Source of the DNA: Helicobacter sp. 12S02634-8
GTDB lineage: Bacteria; Campylobacterota; Campylobacteria; Campylobacterales; Helicobacteraceae
NCBI RefSeq assembly: GCF_002272865.1
Contig: NZ_MLAP01000009.1
Coordinates: 1-64,000 of the forward strand
Direction of reading: 5' to 3'
Length of the DNA stretch: 64,000 nt
Position numbers and translations under genes: made by a program
In this document: piece after piece, positions 16,187-25,408 of the stretch
Layout: every line of letters starts with the position of its first letter
Position numbering within the stretch: the first letter of the stretch is position 1
Notes under the pieces: model-generated
Told to the model about the DNA's origin: nothing
The model's input: the letters and a program-made list of their open reading frames with translations, nothing else
Databases searched by the model: none

Positions 16187-16335
16187 AAATTCTTTTGACT
16201 CTCCTCCCCCTCTTGCTGCTCTCTTGCGCCTCAAAGCCCCAAGCAAGCGGGAGTTTCACAACTATCCAATGCGATATGGTCTGTAAAGGAGAGCAATGTT
16301 ATCAAAAATGCACAGGTCTCCAAACGACACAATAA
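16183..16335 (+). CDS. Small cysteine-rich lipoprotein, 50 residues
   Basis: Read directly from the sequence: the ATG overlaps the preceding TGA (ATGA), then a leucine-rich signal sequence with lipobox LLLLSC (cysteine about 15) and a mature peptide of about 36 residues containing CDMVCKGEQCYQKC, that is four cysteines at C-x4-C-x4-C-x3-C. Stop TAA. The cysteines suggest disulfides or metal binding in the periplasm or on the outer membrane. The coupling to the larger lipoprotein suggests they act together. No family recognised. Confidence 0.7.
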   Translation: MKILLTLLPLLLLSCASKPQASGSFTTIQCDMVCKGEQCYQKCTGLQTTQ

Positions 16336-16364
16336 TTTTTCTTCATTTACTTTTTGATTCTCAT

Positions 16365-16397
16365 TTATGCTACAATTATGATACAATTATGATACAA
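16365..16397 (+). promoter_or_regulatory. Three phased 11-bp direct repeats before ferritin
   Basis: TTATGCTACAA, TTATGATACAA and TTATGATACAA stand head to tail, ending 22 bases before the ferritin ATG. Each unit contains a TACAAT-like sequence usable as a -10 box. A period of 11 bp places the same face of the helix at each copy, as for a multimeric repressor site or stacked promoters. Ferritin genes in this group are iron-controlled (Fur), but the unit is not a standard Fur box. Confidence 0.5.
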
Positions 16398-16419
16398 AAT
16401 TAATTTTAAAGGAAATGTT

Positions 16420-16923
16420 ATGTTATCAAAAGAAGTAGTCAAATTGTTGAATTCTCAGATTGAAAAAGAGATGTTTTCGGCAAATCTTTATTTGAGTATG
16501 AGTTCTTGGTGCTATGAAAATAGCTTTGATGGTTCGGGATTGTTTTTGTTCGATCACGCTGAAGAAGAGAGCGATCACGCTAAACGCATTATCACTTATC
16601 TGAACGAAACAGATTCTCATGTTGAGTTGGTTAAAATCGATGCGCCAGAGAGCAAATTCACAAGCTTGCTAGATATTTTTGAGAAGACTTATGCACACGA
16701 AAAAACCATCACTCTCTCTATCAATGAGCTTGTAGATCATATGCTTGAGCATAAAGATTATCCCACATTTAACTTCTTGCAATGGTATGTCAAAGAGCAG
16801 CACGAAGAAGAAGCGCTTTTCAGAGGAATTGTCGATAAAGTCCGCTTGATTGGGGATAATGGCAATGGCTTGTATCTTGCAGACCAATACATCAAAAACC
16901 TTGCCCTCTCAAGAAAAAAATAA
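16420..16923 (+). CDS. ftnA: Non-haem ferritin
   Basis: Iron storage protein of the FtnA/Pfr type, 167 residues, forming a 24-mer shell in the cytoplasm. The first helix reads MLSKEVVKLLNSQIEKEMFSANLYLSMSSWC with the ferroxidase glutamate (E17) of the family; the second set is in FDHAEEESDHAKR (about 48-58) and a later pair in YVKEQHEEEALF (about 125-136). The end GLYLADQYIKNLALSRKK matches H. pylori Pfr closely. The AAAGGAAATGTT ribosome site lies just after the phased repeats. It is monocistronic. Confidence 0.96.
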   Translation: MLSKEVVKLLNSQIEKEMFSANLYLSMSSWCYENSFDGSGLFLFDHAEEESDHAKRIITYLNETDSHVELVKIDAPESKFTSLLDIFEKTYAHEKTITLSINELVDHMLEHKDYPTFNFLQWYVKEQHEEEALFRGIVDKVRLIGDNGNGLYLADQYIKNLALSRKK

Positions 16924-17296
16924 CTTGACTTGATTTTGATGCCTTTTTATGGGGCGTCAAACCCCTCTTTTAGCCTTTTATAGATTGGCGTGAGATGGAT
17001 TGCTTTTGTTGGTTGTATCCATACACACCCTCTATTTCCTCTATTCATATGTTTATATACTCATACTACTTGCCCCCATATCTATTCACCCTCCCCATAT
17101 TAATCACCCCAAAAAACCTCCTATCAAGCTATTGAGTTCGTATTAAATTTTATTGCAAGGCTCACATAGGGCTCAATGTAGGGCTTAGTGTTTGTGGTAT
17201 TTTGTCTTTTGAGTGACTTTTGATTGGATTCTATGGTATTTTTATAGGGATAATTTAGATAAAATGATTTATATCCTGAATTTTAGAGGAGCGGGT
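16924..17296. other. Intergenic region between ferritin and ppk
   Basis: No gene is seen. A weak hairpin with GGGG/CCCC arms followed by TCTTTT (about 16951-16972) may end ferritin transcription. The middle is pyrimidine-rich (repeated CTCTATT, CCCCATAT). A TAGATAAAAT sequence at about 17256-17265, some 30 bases before ppk, could serve as a -10 box. Confidence 0.35.
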
Positions 17297-19384
17297 ATGG
17301 ATTTTTGTGATTCTAAGATGTTTTTCAATCGCGAGCTTTCTTGGCTTCGTTTCAACACAAGAGTGCTCAATGAAGCTTATAATGAGACTTTGCCCTTATT
17401 GGATCGATTGAAATTTTTGGCAATTTATGGCACTAATCTTGATGAATTTTATATGATTCGTGTAGCGGGCTTGCGGCGCTTGTATGCAAGCGGTATTGCT
17501 GAGATTGGCTCAGATAAGCTCACGCCCTTAGAGCAGCTATCCCATATCAGGGATTATTTGCATCAAGAGCAAAAAAGTATCGAAACACTTTTCCATCAGA
17601 TCAAATCCCAGCTCTCCCAAGCAGGGCTTTTTATCAAAAATTTCAATGAATTGGATAAAAGCAAAAAAATAGGTATCAAGGATTATTTTCAAAATTATCT
17701 CTACCCCATCATTGTCCCTATTGTGATTGATTCTACTCACCCTTTCCCCCATCTGAATAATCTGAGCTTTGGGATTGCCCTCAAGCTTAGGAGTGAAGAA
17801 AATGGCGAAATCAAATATGGAATGATCCGTATCCCTAGAGTTCTGAAGCGATTTGTAGAGGTCGAAAAGGGAGTGTTTGTCTTGGTGGAAACGATTGTAG
17901 GGGAGTTTGCAGGAGATTTGTTTGAGGGGTATGAGCTTGTGAGTTATCTACCTTTTAGAGTCACGCGCAATGCAGATATTGAGATTGAAGAAGATGAGGC
18001 TGATGATTTCATTGAGCTGATGAGTGAGGGGTTAAAGGCGAGGAAAAAAGGCGAGATTGTAAGGCTTGAAGTGGGGGTAGGGGATAGCAGTTTGATTGAA
18101 TTTGTCAAAAAGCAAATCATCGTAGCCAAAGAAGATGTTTATACCAATGATATGCCTTTGAATATGGGGACTTTTTGGGAGCTTGCCTTGTGTAAAGACT
18201 TTGCCCATCTCTCCACCCCGCCCTTGCACCCGCGGATTCTCCCGCCGCTTGATTGCGGGGCGTGTATTTTTGATGTGATTGACAAGCAAGATGTAATGCT
18301 TTTCCACCCTTATGAGAGCTTTGATTCAGTGGTGCAGTTTATCCAAAGTGCGACTAAAGACCCTGATGTGCTCTCTATCCGCATGACACTCTATCGTGCA
18401 GGCAAAAATTCACCCATCATCAAAGCCCTGACTGAAGCGGCCGAAAACAAGCAAGTTACCGTGCTCGTAGAGCTCAAGGCGCGATTTGATGAAGAAAATA
18501 ATTTGCATTGGGCAAAGGCGCTAGAATCAGCAGGGGCACATGTGATTTATGGCGTGCCAGGGCTTAAAGTGCACGCAAAGGTTGCTTTAGTGATCAAGCA
18601 ATCAGGCGATAAGCTCAAAGAATATGTCCATCTCAGCACGGGGAATTATAATAGCGCCTCGGCTAAGATTTATACAGATGTGAGCTTATTCACTTCAAAT
18701 AAAAATATCGCCAATGATGTCATCAAGCTTTTCCACTCCCTCTCTACAGGCACTTCATATAAAACAGAGCTCAATGCCCTCTGTGTCGCACCTGCTCAAA
18801 TCAAGCCCAAACTCATCGCCCTCATCGAGCAAGAAATCAAGCAAGGTGCGCGCGGTCGGATTATTTTAAAAGCAAATGCGTTGGTGGATACTGATATTAT
18901 CTCTTGGCTTTATAAGGCTTCTCAAGCAGGGGTCAAGATTGATTTATTGATCCGTGGGATTTGTTGCTTGAAGCCCTCTCTTAAGGGAGTGAGTGAAAAT
19001 ATTCGTGTGTTTTCAATCGTGGGTAAATACCTTGAACACGCTAGGATTTATTATTTTGCCCACGCCTTGCCTCAAGTGTATTTTTCTAGCGCTGATTTGA
19101 TGCCTAGAAATCTTGAACGTAGGGTGGAGTTACTCATACCAGCGACTTCTGAAGCCATTGCCCAAAGACTCATAGAGATTTTAGAGCTGCAATTGAGCGA
19201 TAATGTCCAAATGTATGCGCTTGGTGCAGATGGCGAGTATGCTAAGGTGGTTTCTAAAGACAAGCCGATGAGTTCGCAGATATTTTATGAAGGCTATGTC
19301 AATGGAATCTATAATGCAAGCAAGAGCGAGCAAGAGCATTACAAGGCTAAAAAGCTTTTAGAAAGAATGATTGGAGAGTCCTAA
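17297..19384 (+). CDS. ppk: Polyphosphate kinase 1
   Basis: Reversibly polymerises the ATP gamma-phosphate into polyphosphate at the membrane. 695 residues with the four PPK1 domains; the phosphorylated histidine is H445 in HLSTGNYN and the second conserved histidine H581 in HARIYYFAHA. The family-typical N terminus (FFNRELSWLRFNTRVLNEA) begins a few residues after ATG 17297, which follows AGAGGAG. Upstream TTG 17213 and ATG 17264 are in frame but not needed. One base separates it from the next gene, and pyrD, M16 and dapA follow as in H. pylori. Confidence 0.95.
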   Translation: MDFCDSKMFFNRELSWLRFNTRVLNEAYNETLPLLDRLKFLAIYGTNLDEFYMIRVAGLRRLYASGIAEIGSDKLTPLEQLSHIRDYLHQEQKSIETLFHQIKSQLSQAGLFIKNFNELDKSKKIGIKDYFQNYLYPIIVPIVIDSTHPFPHLNNLSFGIALKLRSEENGEIKYGMIRIPRVLKRFVEVEKGVFVLVETIVGEFAGDLFEGYELVSYLPFRVTRNADIEIEEDEADDFIELMSEGLKARKKGEIVRLEVGVGDSSLIEFVKKQIIVAKEDVYTNDMPLNMGTFWELALCKDFAHLSTPPLHPRILPPLDCGACIFDVIDKQDVMLFHPYESFDSVVQFIQSATKDPDVLSIRMTLYRAGKNSPIIKALTEAAENKQVTVLVELKARFDEENNLHWAKALESAGAHVIYGVPGLKVHAKVALVIKQSGDKLKEYVHLSTGNYNSASAKIYTDVSLFTSNKNIANDVIKLFHSLSTGTSYKTELNALCVAPAQIKPKLIALIEQEIKQGARGRIILKANALVDTDIISWLYKASQAGVKIDLLIRGICCLKPSLKGVSENIRVFSIVGKYLEHARIYYFAHALPQVYFSSADLMPRNLERRVELLIPATSEAIAQRLIEILELQLSDNVQMYALGADGEYAKVVSKDKPMSSQIFYEGYVNGIYNASKSEQEHYKAKKLLERMIGES

Positions 19385-19385
19385 A

Positions 19386-19922
19386 ATGTCAGAACATAGT
19401 ATCACATATAACCATATACAGCCCCAAATCGACCCTTTAGCCAAGATATTTGCACATGTTTGTGTGATCGGAGATGTGCGTATTGAAGAAGATTGCAGTG
19501 TTTGGTTTGGCTGCGTGCTGCGCGGTGATGTCAATCATATCCATATTGGTGCTAGGAGTAATATTCAAGATCTGAGTGTAGTCCATGTAGCCCATGGTGA
19601 TGGGGGTGGGGTGGTGATTGGATCTGATGTGACAATCGGACATCGCTGCATTATCCACGCTTGCCATATTGATTCTTTGTGCCTTGTGGGTATGGGGAGT
19701 ATCGTGATGGACGGGGCTAGAATCGGTGAGATGAGTATTATTGGAGCAGGGAGTTTGATCACTAAAGGCAAGGTTTTTCCACCAAGGAGTTTGATCATGG
19801 GTAATCCTGCTAAAGTAGTCCGTGAGCTCTCTGAAGAAGAGATTGCTTCAATCAAGCTTTCAGCTTCTAGCTATGTTGCATTAGCAAAGTCTTATATGGT
19901 GTCAAGAACCTTAGATGTGTGA
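19386..19922 (+). CDS. Gamma-carbonic-anhydrase-like hexapeptide-repeat protein
   Basis: Left-handed beta-helix protein of about 178 residues of the YrdA/PaaY/CaiE type, built from hexapeptide repeats (IGDVRIEEDCSVWFGCVLRGDVNHIHIG...). Histidines at VVHVAHG, TIGHRC and IHACHID occupy the places of the zinc ligands of Cam-type gamma-carbonic anhydrases. The C-terminal helix ends in VALAKSYM. Whether it hydrates CO2 is unknown; many YrdA-type proteins are inactive as isolated. The ATG follows GGAGAG and is one base after the ppk stop. Confidence 0.85.
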   Translation: MSEHSITYNHIQPQIDPLAKIFAHVCVIGDVRIEEDCSVWFGCVLRGDVNHIHIGARSNIQDLSVVHVAHGDGGGVVIGSDVTIGHRCIIHACHIDSLCLVGMGSIVMDGARIGEMSIIGAGSLITKGKVFPPRSLIMGNPAKVVRELSEEEIASIKLSASSYVALAKSYMVSRTLDV

Positions 19923-20023
19923 TTGGCTAGATTTAAATGTTTTTTGAGTAAAATATTCGGGTTATTTTCACCATTTTCACGCGCAGGCGTTCCCTAAGAT
20001 CCAAAACAAAGAAAGAGCCATCG

Positions 20024-21082
20024 ATGTCAGTATATAAAAAATTGCGTAGTGTCCTTTTTAAGCTTGATCCAGAAAATGCCCACTATCTCGCAGAGATTTT
20101 TCTCAAAAGCGTTTCGACCTCTAGTGTCCTCCAAGAGATACTTGCCAATCAGTTTTGCTATGAAAATGAGATATTACACAATCAAATTTGTGGGCTAGAT
20201 TTTTATAATCCTATCGGGCTGGCTGCTGGTTTTGATAAAAACGCCACGATGGTAAGAGGGCTTTGCGCATTGGGGTTTGGGTTTTTAGAAGTGGGGACAC
20301 TCACCAAGCACGCTCAAAATGGCAATCCCAAGCCCCGACTTTTTCGCTACCTTCAAGAAGAGAGTTTGCAAAATGCTATGGGCTTTAACAATCAAGGCGC
20401 ACTAAAAGCTGCTGCAAGGCTCGCTCAAATCTATCCTTATACCTTGCCAATTGGAATCAATCTGGGGAAAAATAAATCCATTCCCACACAAGATGCATTG
20501 AAAAATTATGAAGAGGTTTTGTGCGATTTTTTATCGCTTGGGGATTATTATGTATTCAATCTTTCATCGCCCAATACACCTAATTTGCGGGATTTGCAAA
20601 ATGTTAGCTTTGTGAAAGAGCTTTTTATGATGGCAAGGGAGCATACAAACAAGCCGATATTTTTGAAAATCTCTCCTGATATGCCAAAAGATACAATGCT
20701 TTCTGTCTGTGAGCAAGCTATTTTATGCCAAGCAAGTGGTATCATAGCGACCAATACGAGTGTGGATTATACTTTGCTTTGGGGTACTAGGGATTTTGGT
20801 GGCATTAGTGGAGCTGTGTTAAAATCTAAAAGTGCAGAGGTATTTGAGAGCCTTGCCAAAGCCTTTTTTGGCCAGACGATTTTGATTGCTGCAGGTGGGA
20901 TTGATGATGCTCAAGAGGCTTATAAACGCATTAAAATGGGGGCATCTTTGGTTCAAGTTTATACGGGGCTGATTTTTAAAGGGCCTGCTTTATGCAAGCA
21001 AATCAATCAAGAGATTGCACAATACTTGCAAAGAGATGGTTTTTTGAATTTAAGAGATGCCATAGGAGTGGATTTGAAGTGA
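20024..21082 (+). CDS. pyrD: Dihydroorotate dehydrogenase, class 2 (quinone)
   Basis: Membrane-associated FMN enzyme that oxidises dihydroorotate with quinone as acceptor, fourth step of pyrimidine synthesis. 352 residues; the N-terminal helix (YKKLRSVLFKLDPENAHYLAE) is the class 2 quinone tunnel. Catalytic region NLSSPNTPNLRDLQ, FMN-binding IATNTSVDY and AAGGIDDAQEA are visible. Its end overlaps the start of the M16 gene by four bases (GTGA). Confidence 0.95.
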   Translation: MSVYKKLRSVLFKLDPENAHYLAEIFLKSVSTSSVLQEILANQFCYENEILHNQICGLDFYNPIGLAAGFDKNATMVRGLCALGFGFLEVGTLTKHAQNGNPKPRLFRYLQEESLQNAMGFNNQGALKAAARLAQIYPYTLPIGINLGKNKSIPTQDALKNYEEVLCDFLSLGDYYVFNLSSPNTPNLRDLQNVSFVKELFMMAREHTNKPIFLKISPDMPKDTMLSVCEQAILCQASGIIATNTSVDYTLLWGTRDFGGISGAVLKSKSAEVFESLAKAFFGQTILIAAGGIDDAQEAYKRIKMGASLVQVYTGLIFKGPALCKQINQEIAQYLQRDGFLNLRDAIGVDLK

Positions 21083-22392
21083 GAAGAGTATTTTTAATAT
21101 TAATGGTTTTAGGAGTGATGATGGGCTTAAATGCAAAGGGGCAGTCTTATCTGCCCAAATATGAGAGTATCAAGCTTGATAATGGACTGCAAGTTGTTGT
21201 AGTGCCGATAAAAAACGGGAGCGGGGTGATTGAAACAGATATTTTTTATAAAGTCGGCTCCAGAAATGAGGTGATGGGAAAAAGCGGTATCGCACATATG
21301 TTAGAGCACATGAATTTTAAATCCAGCAAGCACCTTAAGGCCGGTGAATTTGATGAGATTATCAGGCGTTTTGGTGGGCTGAGTAATGCCTCTACAGGCT
21401 TTGATTACACGCGTTATTTTATCAAATCTAGTAATACGCATTTGGATAAGTCGCTCGAGTTGTTTGCAGAATTGATGCAAAATCTTTCACTCAAAGAAGA
21501 TGAATTTATCCCTGAACGCAAGGTGGTTGCTGAAGAAAGGCGTTGGCGCACGGACAATTCACCGATGGGGTATTTGTATTTCCGATTTTTCAACACAGCC
21601 TTTGTCTATCACCCCTACCATTGGACGCCTATAGGCTTTATGGAGGATATAGAAAATTGGAATATTGATGATATTACCCGTTTCCACTCTCTGTATTATC
21701 AACCCCAAAATGCCGTGATTTTAGTGAGTGGAGATATTGACCCTCAAGCAGTCTTTGTGAGTGCTAAAAAATATTTTGCCTCTATCAAAAACACCACAGC
21801 CACAATACCTGAAGTCTATATGCAAGAGCCCGCACAAGATGGCCCAAGAGAGGCTACTATCCATAAAGACACCGAGCTAGAGTGGCTTGCACTTGGTTAT
21901 AAGATCCCTGATTATACCGATGGAGATCAAGTGGCTTTAGGAGCGATTGCTGATTTGTTGAGCGAGGGGCGTAGTAGTCTTTTGCAGAGCGAGCTTGTGG
22001 ATAAAAAGCGCCTTGCCTCTCAAGTCTATGCTTATAATATGCCCCTTAAGGACAAGGGCGTATTTTTGTTTATCGCAGGGGGCAATCAAGGCGTGAGTGC
22101 TAAAAAACTCAAAGAAGAAATCCTCTCTTTGATCCAAAACATCAAAAAAGGCAAGATCACACAAGCCCAGCTCGATAAAATCAAAATCAACAACAAGGCA
22201 AGTTTTATTTATAGTCTTGAAGACTCTTCGAGTGTGGCAGATTTGTTTGGAGGGTTTTTTGCAAGGGGAGATGTGAAGCCTTTGATAGAATATGAAGAGA
22301 AATTTGATGCATTGAGTATCCAAGATATTGTCAAAGTAGCCAATAAATATTTCATAGATCAGGCTTCTACAACTGTGATCTTGACAAAATAG
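21079..22392 (+). CDS. M16-family zinc protease, secreted
   Basis: Pitrilysin-type peptidase (inverzincin) with HMLEH metal motif (about residue 73) and the downstream glutamate in AEERRWR, about 437 residues. The GTG start follows AGGAG with 9 bases and gives a clean signal peptide (MRRVFLILMVLGVMMGLNAKG), so the enzyme should be periplasmic. Longer frames back to 20992 lie inside pyrD and are not used. The single-chain size is like the half-size M16B subunits, although no second M16 gene is adjacent. Same place as H. pylori HP1012. Confidence 0.9.
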   Translation: MRRVFLILMVLGVMMGLNAKGQSYLPKYESIKLDNGLQVVVVPIKNGSGVIETDIFYKVGSRNEVMGKSGIAHMLEHMNFKSSKHLKAGEFDEIIRRFGGLSNASTGFDYTRYFIKSSNTHLDKSLELFAELMQNLSLKEDEFIPERKVVAEERRWRTDNSPMGYLYFRFFNTAFVYHPYHWTPIGFMEDIENWNIDDITRFHSLYYQPQNAVILVSGDIDPQAVFVSAKKYFASIKNTTATIPEVYMQEPAQDGPREATIHKDTELEWLALGYKIPDYTDGDQVALGAIADLLSEGRSSLLQSELVDKKRLASQVYAYNMPLKDKGVFLFIAGGNQGVSAKKLKEEILSLIQNIKKGKITQAQLDKIKINNKASFIYSLEDSSSVADLFGGFFARGDVKPLIEYEEKFDALSIQDIVKVANKYFIDQASTTVILTK

Positions 22393-22404
22393 GGGAGGTA
22401 TTTG

Positions 22405-23286
22405 ATGTTACAAGGGGCTATGAGTGCTTTGATCACTCCTTTTAAAAATACATCGATTGATGAGGAAGCTTATGAATATCTGATCCAAAGGCAGATACGC
22501 TATGGTATGGACGCTTGTGTCCCTGTAGGCACGACAGGGGAGTCAGCCACACTCACGCACAAAGAGCACATGCAATGCATTGAAATCGCTGTCAATGTTT
22601 GCAAAGGGAGTGGCGTGAAGGTGCTAGCAGGAGCAGGGAGCAATGCGACTTCTGAGGCCATTGAATTGGCACAATTTGCACAAAAAAGCGGTGCTGATGG
22701 TATTTTGTGCGTGAGTCCTTATTACAACAAGCCCTCACAAGCAGGGCTTTATGAGCATTATAAGGCTGTAGCACATTCTGTAGAGATTCCCTTAATGCTC
22801 TATAATGTCCCTGCGCGCACAGGCGTGAGTATCGAGGTAGAAACAGCTATCAAGCTTTTTAAAGAGGTTAAAAATATCTTTGCTATCAAAGAAGCTTCAG
22901 GCTCGATGGAACGGATTATCGAACTCAATCAAAACGCAGAAAAAATGGAAGTCTTTAGTGGCGAAGATGCGATCAATTACCCTATTTTAGCCAATGGGGG
23001 CAAGGGAGTGATTTCTGTGAGCGGGAATCTCTTGCCTGATAAGATTTCTGCACTGACAAAATATGCCCTCAATGGGGATTTGTCTGCTTCTAAAAGAATA
23101 AATAATGAACTTTATGATATAAATAGAGTTTTGTTTTGTGAGAGCAATCCCATTCCAATAAAAGCTGCGATGTATTTGGCTGGACTGATAAAAAATCTAG
23201 AATATCGTCTTCCTTTGGTAATGCCAAGCAAAGAAAATATGCAACGAATAGAGAAAACTTTACAAAATTATGAGGTGTTAAAATGA
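22405..23286 (+). CDS. dapA: 4-hydroxy-tetrahydrodipicolinate synthase
   Basis: Condenses pyruvate and aspartate semialdehyde at the head of the lysine/diaminopimelate pathway. Catalytic residues are visible: the TTGES motif after CVPVG (about 43-47), the tyrosine in [10 protein letters not shown] (about 133) and the Schiff-base lysine in FAIKEASGS (about 161). 293 residues, normal length. ATG 22405 sits six bases after GGGGAGG; the TTG one codon earlier is not favoured. It overlaps the next gene by four bases. Confidence 0.96.
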   Translation: MLQGAMSALITPFKNTSIDEEAYEYLIQRQIRYGMDACVPVGTTGESATLTHKEHMQCIEIAVNVCKGSGVKVLAGAGSNATSEAIELAQFAQKSGADGILCVSPYYNKPSQAGLYEHYKAVAHSVEIPLMLYNVPARTGVSIEVETAIKLFKEVKNIFAIKEASGSMERIIELNQNAEKMEVFSGEDAINYPILANGGKGVISVSGNLLPDKISALTKYALNGDLSASKRINNELYDINRVLFCESNPIPIKAAMYLAGLIKNLEYRLPLVMPSKENMQRIEKTLQNYEVLK

Positions 23287-24083
23287 CAAGTTTGCAAAAT
23301 ACGACAGAATACATGAAAGGGAAGACTCTAGTCATCAGTGGGGCTACTAGAGGTATTGGCAAGGCTATTCTTTATAAATTTGCTCAAAATGGAGTTGATG
23401 TCGCTTTTACTTATAATAAAAACGAAGAAGAAGCCCAAAAAATCGCCCAAGATGTCCAGAGCAAATATGGTATCAAAGCAAAATATTACTGCTTAAATGT
23501 CTTAGAGCCTGAGCAATATATCGAGCTTTTTAAAAAAATAGACGCAGATTTCAATCGCGTAGACTTTTTTATATCCAATGCAATCATCTATGGGAAGTCT
23601 GTGGCCGGTGGGTTTGCGCCTTTTATGCGGCTCAAGCCCAGAGGACTCAATAACATCTATACAGCTACAGTGCTTGCTTTTGTCGTGGGGGCTCAAGAAG
23701 CTGCTAAGCGCATGAAAGAGCTCGGTGGGGGGGCTATCGTGTCTTTAAGCTCTACGGGCAATTTGGTCTATATGCCCAACTATGCAGGGCATGGCAACTC
23801 TAAAAATGCTGTGGAAACGATGGTTAAATATGCAGCTGTAGAGCTCGGTGGCTGGGGGATTCGTGTCAATGCAGTCAGTGGGGGGCCTATCGATACAGAC
23901 GCTTTGAGGGCTTTCCCTGATTATGAACAAATCAAAGCAGCCGTAGAAGAGCAATCCCCGCTCAATCGCATGGGGACACCAGAGGATTTAGCAGGGGCGG
24001 CATTTTTCTTGTGTGATGACACACAGAGTGCTTGGCTCACAGGGCAGACTATCGTGATTGATGGTGGGACGACATTTAAATAA
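23283..24083 (+). CDS. FabL-like enoyl-ACP reductase (short-chain dehydrogenase)
   Basis: SDR protein of 266 residues with the Rossmann motif SGATRGIG (about 19-26) and the NNA-like SNAI. The active-site pair is Y167 and K174, a Y-x6-K spacing used by enoyl-ACP reductases, instead of Y-x3-K of ordinary SDRs. The stretch [17 protein letters not shown] closely resembles Bacillus FabL (NADPH enoyl-ACP reductase) as I remember it. This locus is called 7-alpha-hydroxysteroid dehydrogenase in H. pylori; the motif argues for a fatty-acid role instead. Overlaps dapA by four bases. Confidence 0.75.
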   Translation: MTSLQNTTEYMKGKTLVISGATRGIGKAILYKFAQNGVDVAFTYNKNEEEAQKIAQDVQSKYGIKAKYYCLNVLEPEQYIELFKKIDADFNRVDFFISNAIIYGKSVAGGFAPFMRLKPRGLNNIYTATVLAFVVGAQEAAKRMKELGGGAIVSLSSTGNLVYMPNYAGHGNSKNAVETMVKYAAVELGGWGIRVNAVSGGPIDTDALRAFPDYEQIKAAVEEQSPLNRMGTPEDLAGAAFFLCDDTQSAWLTGQTIVIDGGTTFK

Positions 24084-24136
24084 TCCACTCATATCCCAAA
24101 ATCGCAATGGGATAGCACTCTTTAAGAAAGGATAAA

Positions 24137-24811
24137 ATGTTGCAGTCAGTGACTTTGTATGTCAAGGACAACAAAGAGTTGAGGATCACAAAAAATCTTT
24201 TGATTATCAGTATATTGGTCTATGCTTTGTTGGTGGGGGTGAGCTTGTTTTTGCCTCAAGGGGGGATTGTGAGCTTGTTGCATTGGGGGCTTGTTGGGGC
24301 GTTTTTTGCATCCAATATCGCAGGGTTTTATCGCCTTTCAAAGCTCGCACAAAGTCAGATTTTATTTAAAAATTATATGCTTTCTATCGTGGGCTTGGCT
24401 ATATTTTTGGTGGTGGTGCATTTGGCTTTTAAGCTATTTTTAGGGACTTGGATTTTTGAGATGTCTGTAGCTGATTTGCAGACTCTCTTGGGGGATACAA
24501 GTGCACATATGCTGTTTTTTGCGTTGGTGTTTGTTGGGGGTATGGTGTATTTTGGCTTGAGTATTTATTGGGGTTATAAAATATGCTCCATCTTATCTGC
24601 TTTGAGTGGGGATAGGATTTTTTCAAATGGCTTTAATTTCTTTGCAGGTTCGGTTGTGCTAATGCTTATAGCCAATGTCGTGTTTGCTTTTATGGGGCAG
24701 TTGGGGTCGTTTTTATCCTTGATATCGCTTTTGGGAATGCTGATGGGTGGATTGATGATGGTGAGTGGGTTTTTTAGGCTCAAACAAATCACATATTTGA
24801 TTGCAAGATGA
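24137..24811 (+). CDS. Hypothetical multi-pass membrane protein
   Basis: 224 residues with about six predicted membrane segments (for example IISILVYALLVGVSLF, IVGLAIFLVVVHLAF, MLFFALVFVGGMVYFGL). The family is not recognised. It lies between the reductase gene and pgsA, in the same place as the hypothetical HP1015 of H. pylori. The start ATG follows AAGGATAAA. Possibly involved in membrane lipid handling, judged only from the neighbours. Confidence 0.75.
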   Translation: MLQSVTLYVKDNKELRITKNLLIISILVYALLVGVSLFLPQGGIVSLLHWGLVGAFFASNIAGFYRLSKLAQSQILFKNYMLSIVGLAIFLVVVHLAFKLFLGTWIFEMSVADLQTLLGDTSAHMLFFALVFVGGMVYFGLSIYWGYKICSILSALSGDRIFSNGFNFFAGSVVLMLIANVVFAFMGQLGSFLSLISLLGMLMGGLMMVSGFFRLKQITYLIAR

Positions 24812-24865
24812 TTGAGGATTCACAAAGAGTGTTGTAAAATATCCAAAACAAGAAGGGCTCTAGCT

Positions 24866-25408
24866 TTGAGAAATTTACCGAATATTTTGACAATTTCAAG
24901 GATATTTTTATCAATCTTTCTGCTCTTTTTTATCTTGTATGGACGGGATATTTTGCCCTCATGGGTCAATGGGAGCTGGGTGCATTATTTTTCTTGTTTG
25001 ATTTTTTGTATCGCTTCTTTGACGGATTTTTTTGATGGCTATATCGCAAGAAATTATCACTCAAAATCTATATTTGGCGAGGTTTTTGACCCTTTGGCTG
25101 ATAAAATGCTGATACTCTCAGCCTTCATTGGGCTTTTGATTGCTTCTAAGGCAAATCCTTGGGCTGTGTTTATTATTTTGAGTCGGGAGTTTTTTATCAC
25201 AGGTTTGCGCGTAGTTGTCGCTAGCACGGGCAAGTCCATTGCAGCAAATATGCTGGGTAAATACAAAACAGGCATACAGATTTTAGCGATCGCTTTTTTG
25301 TTGGCAGATTTTTTTCCAGGTGGAGAGATTTTGCTTTGGATTGCGACTTTTGCGACCTTGTATTCAGGGGGCGATTATGTCTATAGATATTATAAAAGTA
25401 TGCAGTGA
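24866..25408 (+). CDS. pgsA: CDP-diacylglycerol-glycerol-3-phosphate 3-phosphatidyltransferase
   Basis: Makes phosphatidylglycerol phosphate, the precursor of phosphatidylglycerol and cardiolipin, in the inner membrane. The CDP-alcohol phosphotransferase motif D-G-x2-A-R-x8-G-x3-D-x3-D is complete in DGYIARNYHSKSIFGEVFDP and the following LADK. The best start is TTG 24866 after AAGAAGGG, which gives the usual short N terminus (LRNLPNILTISRI); an upstream TTG at 24812 adds 18 basic residues. The end touches rseP (TGATG). Confidence 0.92.
   Translation: MRNLPNILTISRIFLSIFLLFFILYGRDILPSWVNGSWVHYFSCLIFCIASLTDFFDGYIARNYHSKSIFGEVFDPLADKMLILSAFIGLLIASKANPWAVFIILSREFFITGLRVVVASTGKSIAANMLGKYKTGIQILAIAFLLADFFPGGEILLWIATFATLYSGGDYVYRYYKSMQ

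Noticed and set aside
20992-21079. Longer version of the M16 protease starting inside pyrD
   Set aside because: The GTG at 21079 gives a signal peptide and has AGGAG; the longer N terminus overlaps pyrD by 91 bases.
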